Source: an uncultured Eubacteriales bacterium (GTDB lineage: Bacteria > Bacillota > Clostridia > Lachnospirales > Lachnospiraceae). Taken from it: DNA of 15,638 nucleotides. This document shows positions 15,612-15,638 of the stretch, one piece after another; position 1 is the first letter of the stretch, and the number at the start of each line of letters is the position of its first letter. The notes beneath the pieces are model-generated. The model searched no databases and had not been told where the DNA came from. It was given only the letters and a program-made list of their open reading frames with translations. Made by a program: the position numbers and the translations under genes. The DNA lies in assembly GCA_900313855.1 (NCBI GenBank), contig OMSZ01000054.1, positions 1-15,638 of the forward strand. Direction: 5' to 3'.

Positions 15612-15638
15612 CGCTCCGCGGGATGCGCACGGATTCGA
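15563..15638 (-). CDS. Possible C-terminal end of a minus-strand ORF (tnpB tail?), partial
   Basis: On the minus strand one frame is open from the window edge to TAA at 15563-15565. It encodes 24 residues ending GACTPTEYSLT, with the 5' part outside the window. Its stop lies next to the CCCCACCT hairpin, the arrangement expected where a tnpB gene runs into its right end and guide-RNA region. Twenty-four residues are too few to identify a family, and a second frame stays open for 22 codons by chance. Treat this as a pointer to look beyond the edge. Confidence 0.2.
   Translation of the reverse strand, partial: RIRAHPAERFNSVGACTPTEYSLT

Noticed and set aside
15612..15638. tRNA-like T-arm on the minus strand (TCGAATCC near the window edge)
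   Set aside because: The stem lengths after the T-loop do not fit a 5-bp T stem plus 7-bp acceptor with a normal discriminator and CCA, and most of the gene would lie outside the window.

Overview
The window looks like chromosomal DNA from an AT-rich, low-GC Gram-positive anaerobe, most likely a Clostridia member near Lachnospiraceae. Strong AGGAGG ribosome-binding sites, Firmicutes-type -35/-10 promoters, a secreted CAP protein with a Lys-rich Fn3-like tail, a propeptide and Fe-S type PurF, and a lipoprotein MetQ all point that way. The family assignment is inference. Every full gene is on the + strand.

Layout: (1) 111-1064, a secreted CAP-domain protein. (2) 1087-4350, promoter, RNA leader with terminator, then purF and pyrG. 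(3) 4340-6090, mgtE behind a ~290-nt leader holding a strongly initiated 36-codon upstream ORF, a hairpin and a terminator. (4) 6115-12677, a promoter and leader nearly identical to those of purF, then carA, carB, a divergent glutamine synthetase-like gene and an ANTAR-domain regulator, closed by a strong terminator. (5) 12685-15489, the methionine ABC importer metN-metI-metQ with its own promoter and terminator. (6) 15511-15638, nested inverted repeats resembling the end of an IS200/IS605-type element, possibly with the tail of a minus-strand tnpB running off the edge.

The main discovery candidate is a glutamine-allocation regulatory circuit. The purF and carA leaders each carry a hairpin with the ANTAR-target hexaloop (A at position 1, G at position 4; GTTCC-AAAGGC-GGAAC), 18 nt identical between the two. 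A second hexaloop hairpin follows, and its 3' half overlaps the 5' arm of an intrinsic terminator. This is the geometry of ANTAR-controlled antitermination. The only ANTAR protein in the window is the last gene of the carA operon, so the circuit would control itself as well as purF-pyrG. PurF, PyrG and CarA are all glutamine amidotransferases.

The gene just before the ANTAR regulator encodes a glutamine synthetase fold of only 392 aa. By eye it keeps all six metal-ligand positions but replaces the flap glutamate and two substrate arginines of canonical GS-I, so it may be a sensor or have altered chemistry. The regulator's receiver domain keeps its Asp, Thr and Lys but lacks the usual acidic pair. 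No sensor kinase is present, which leaves the input signal open. All alignments and folds were done by eye.
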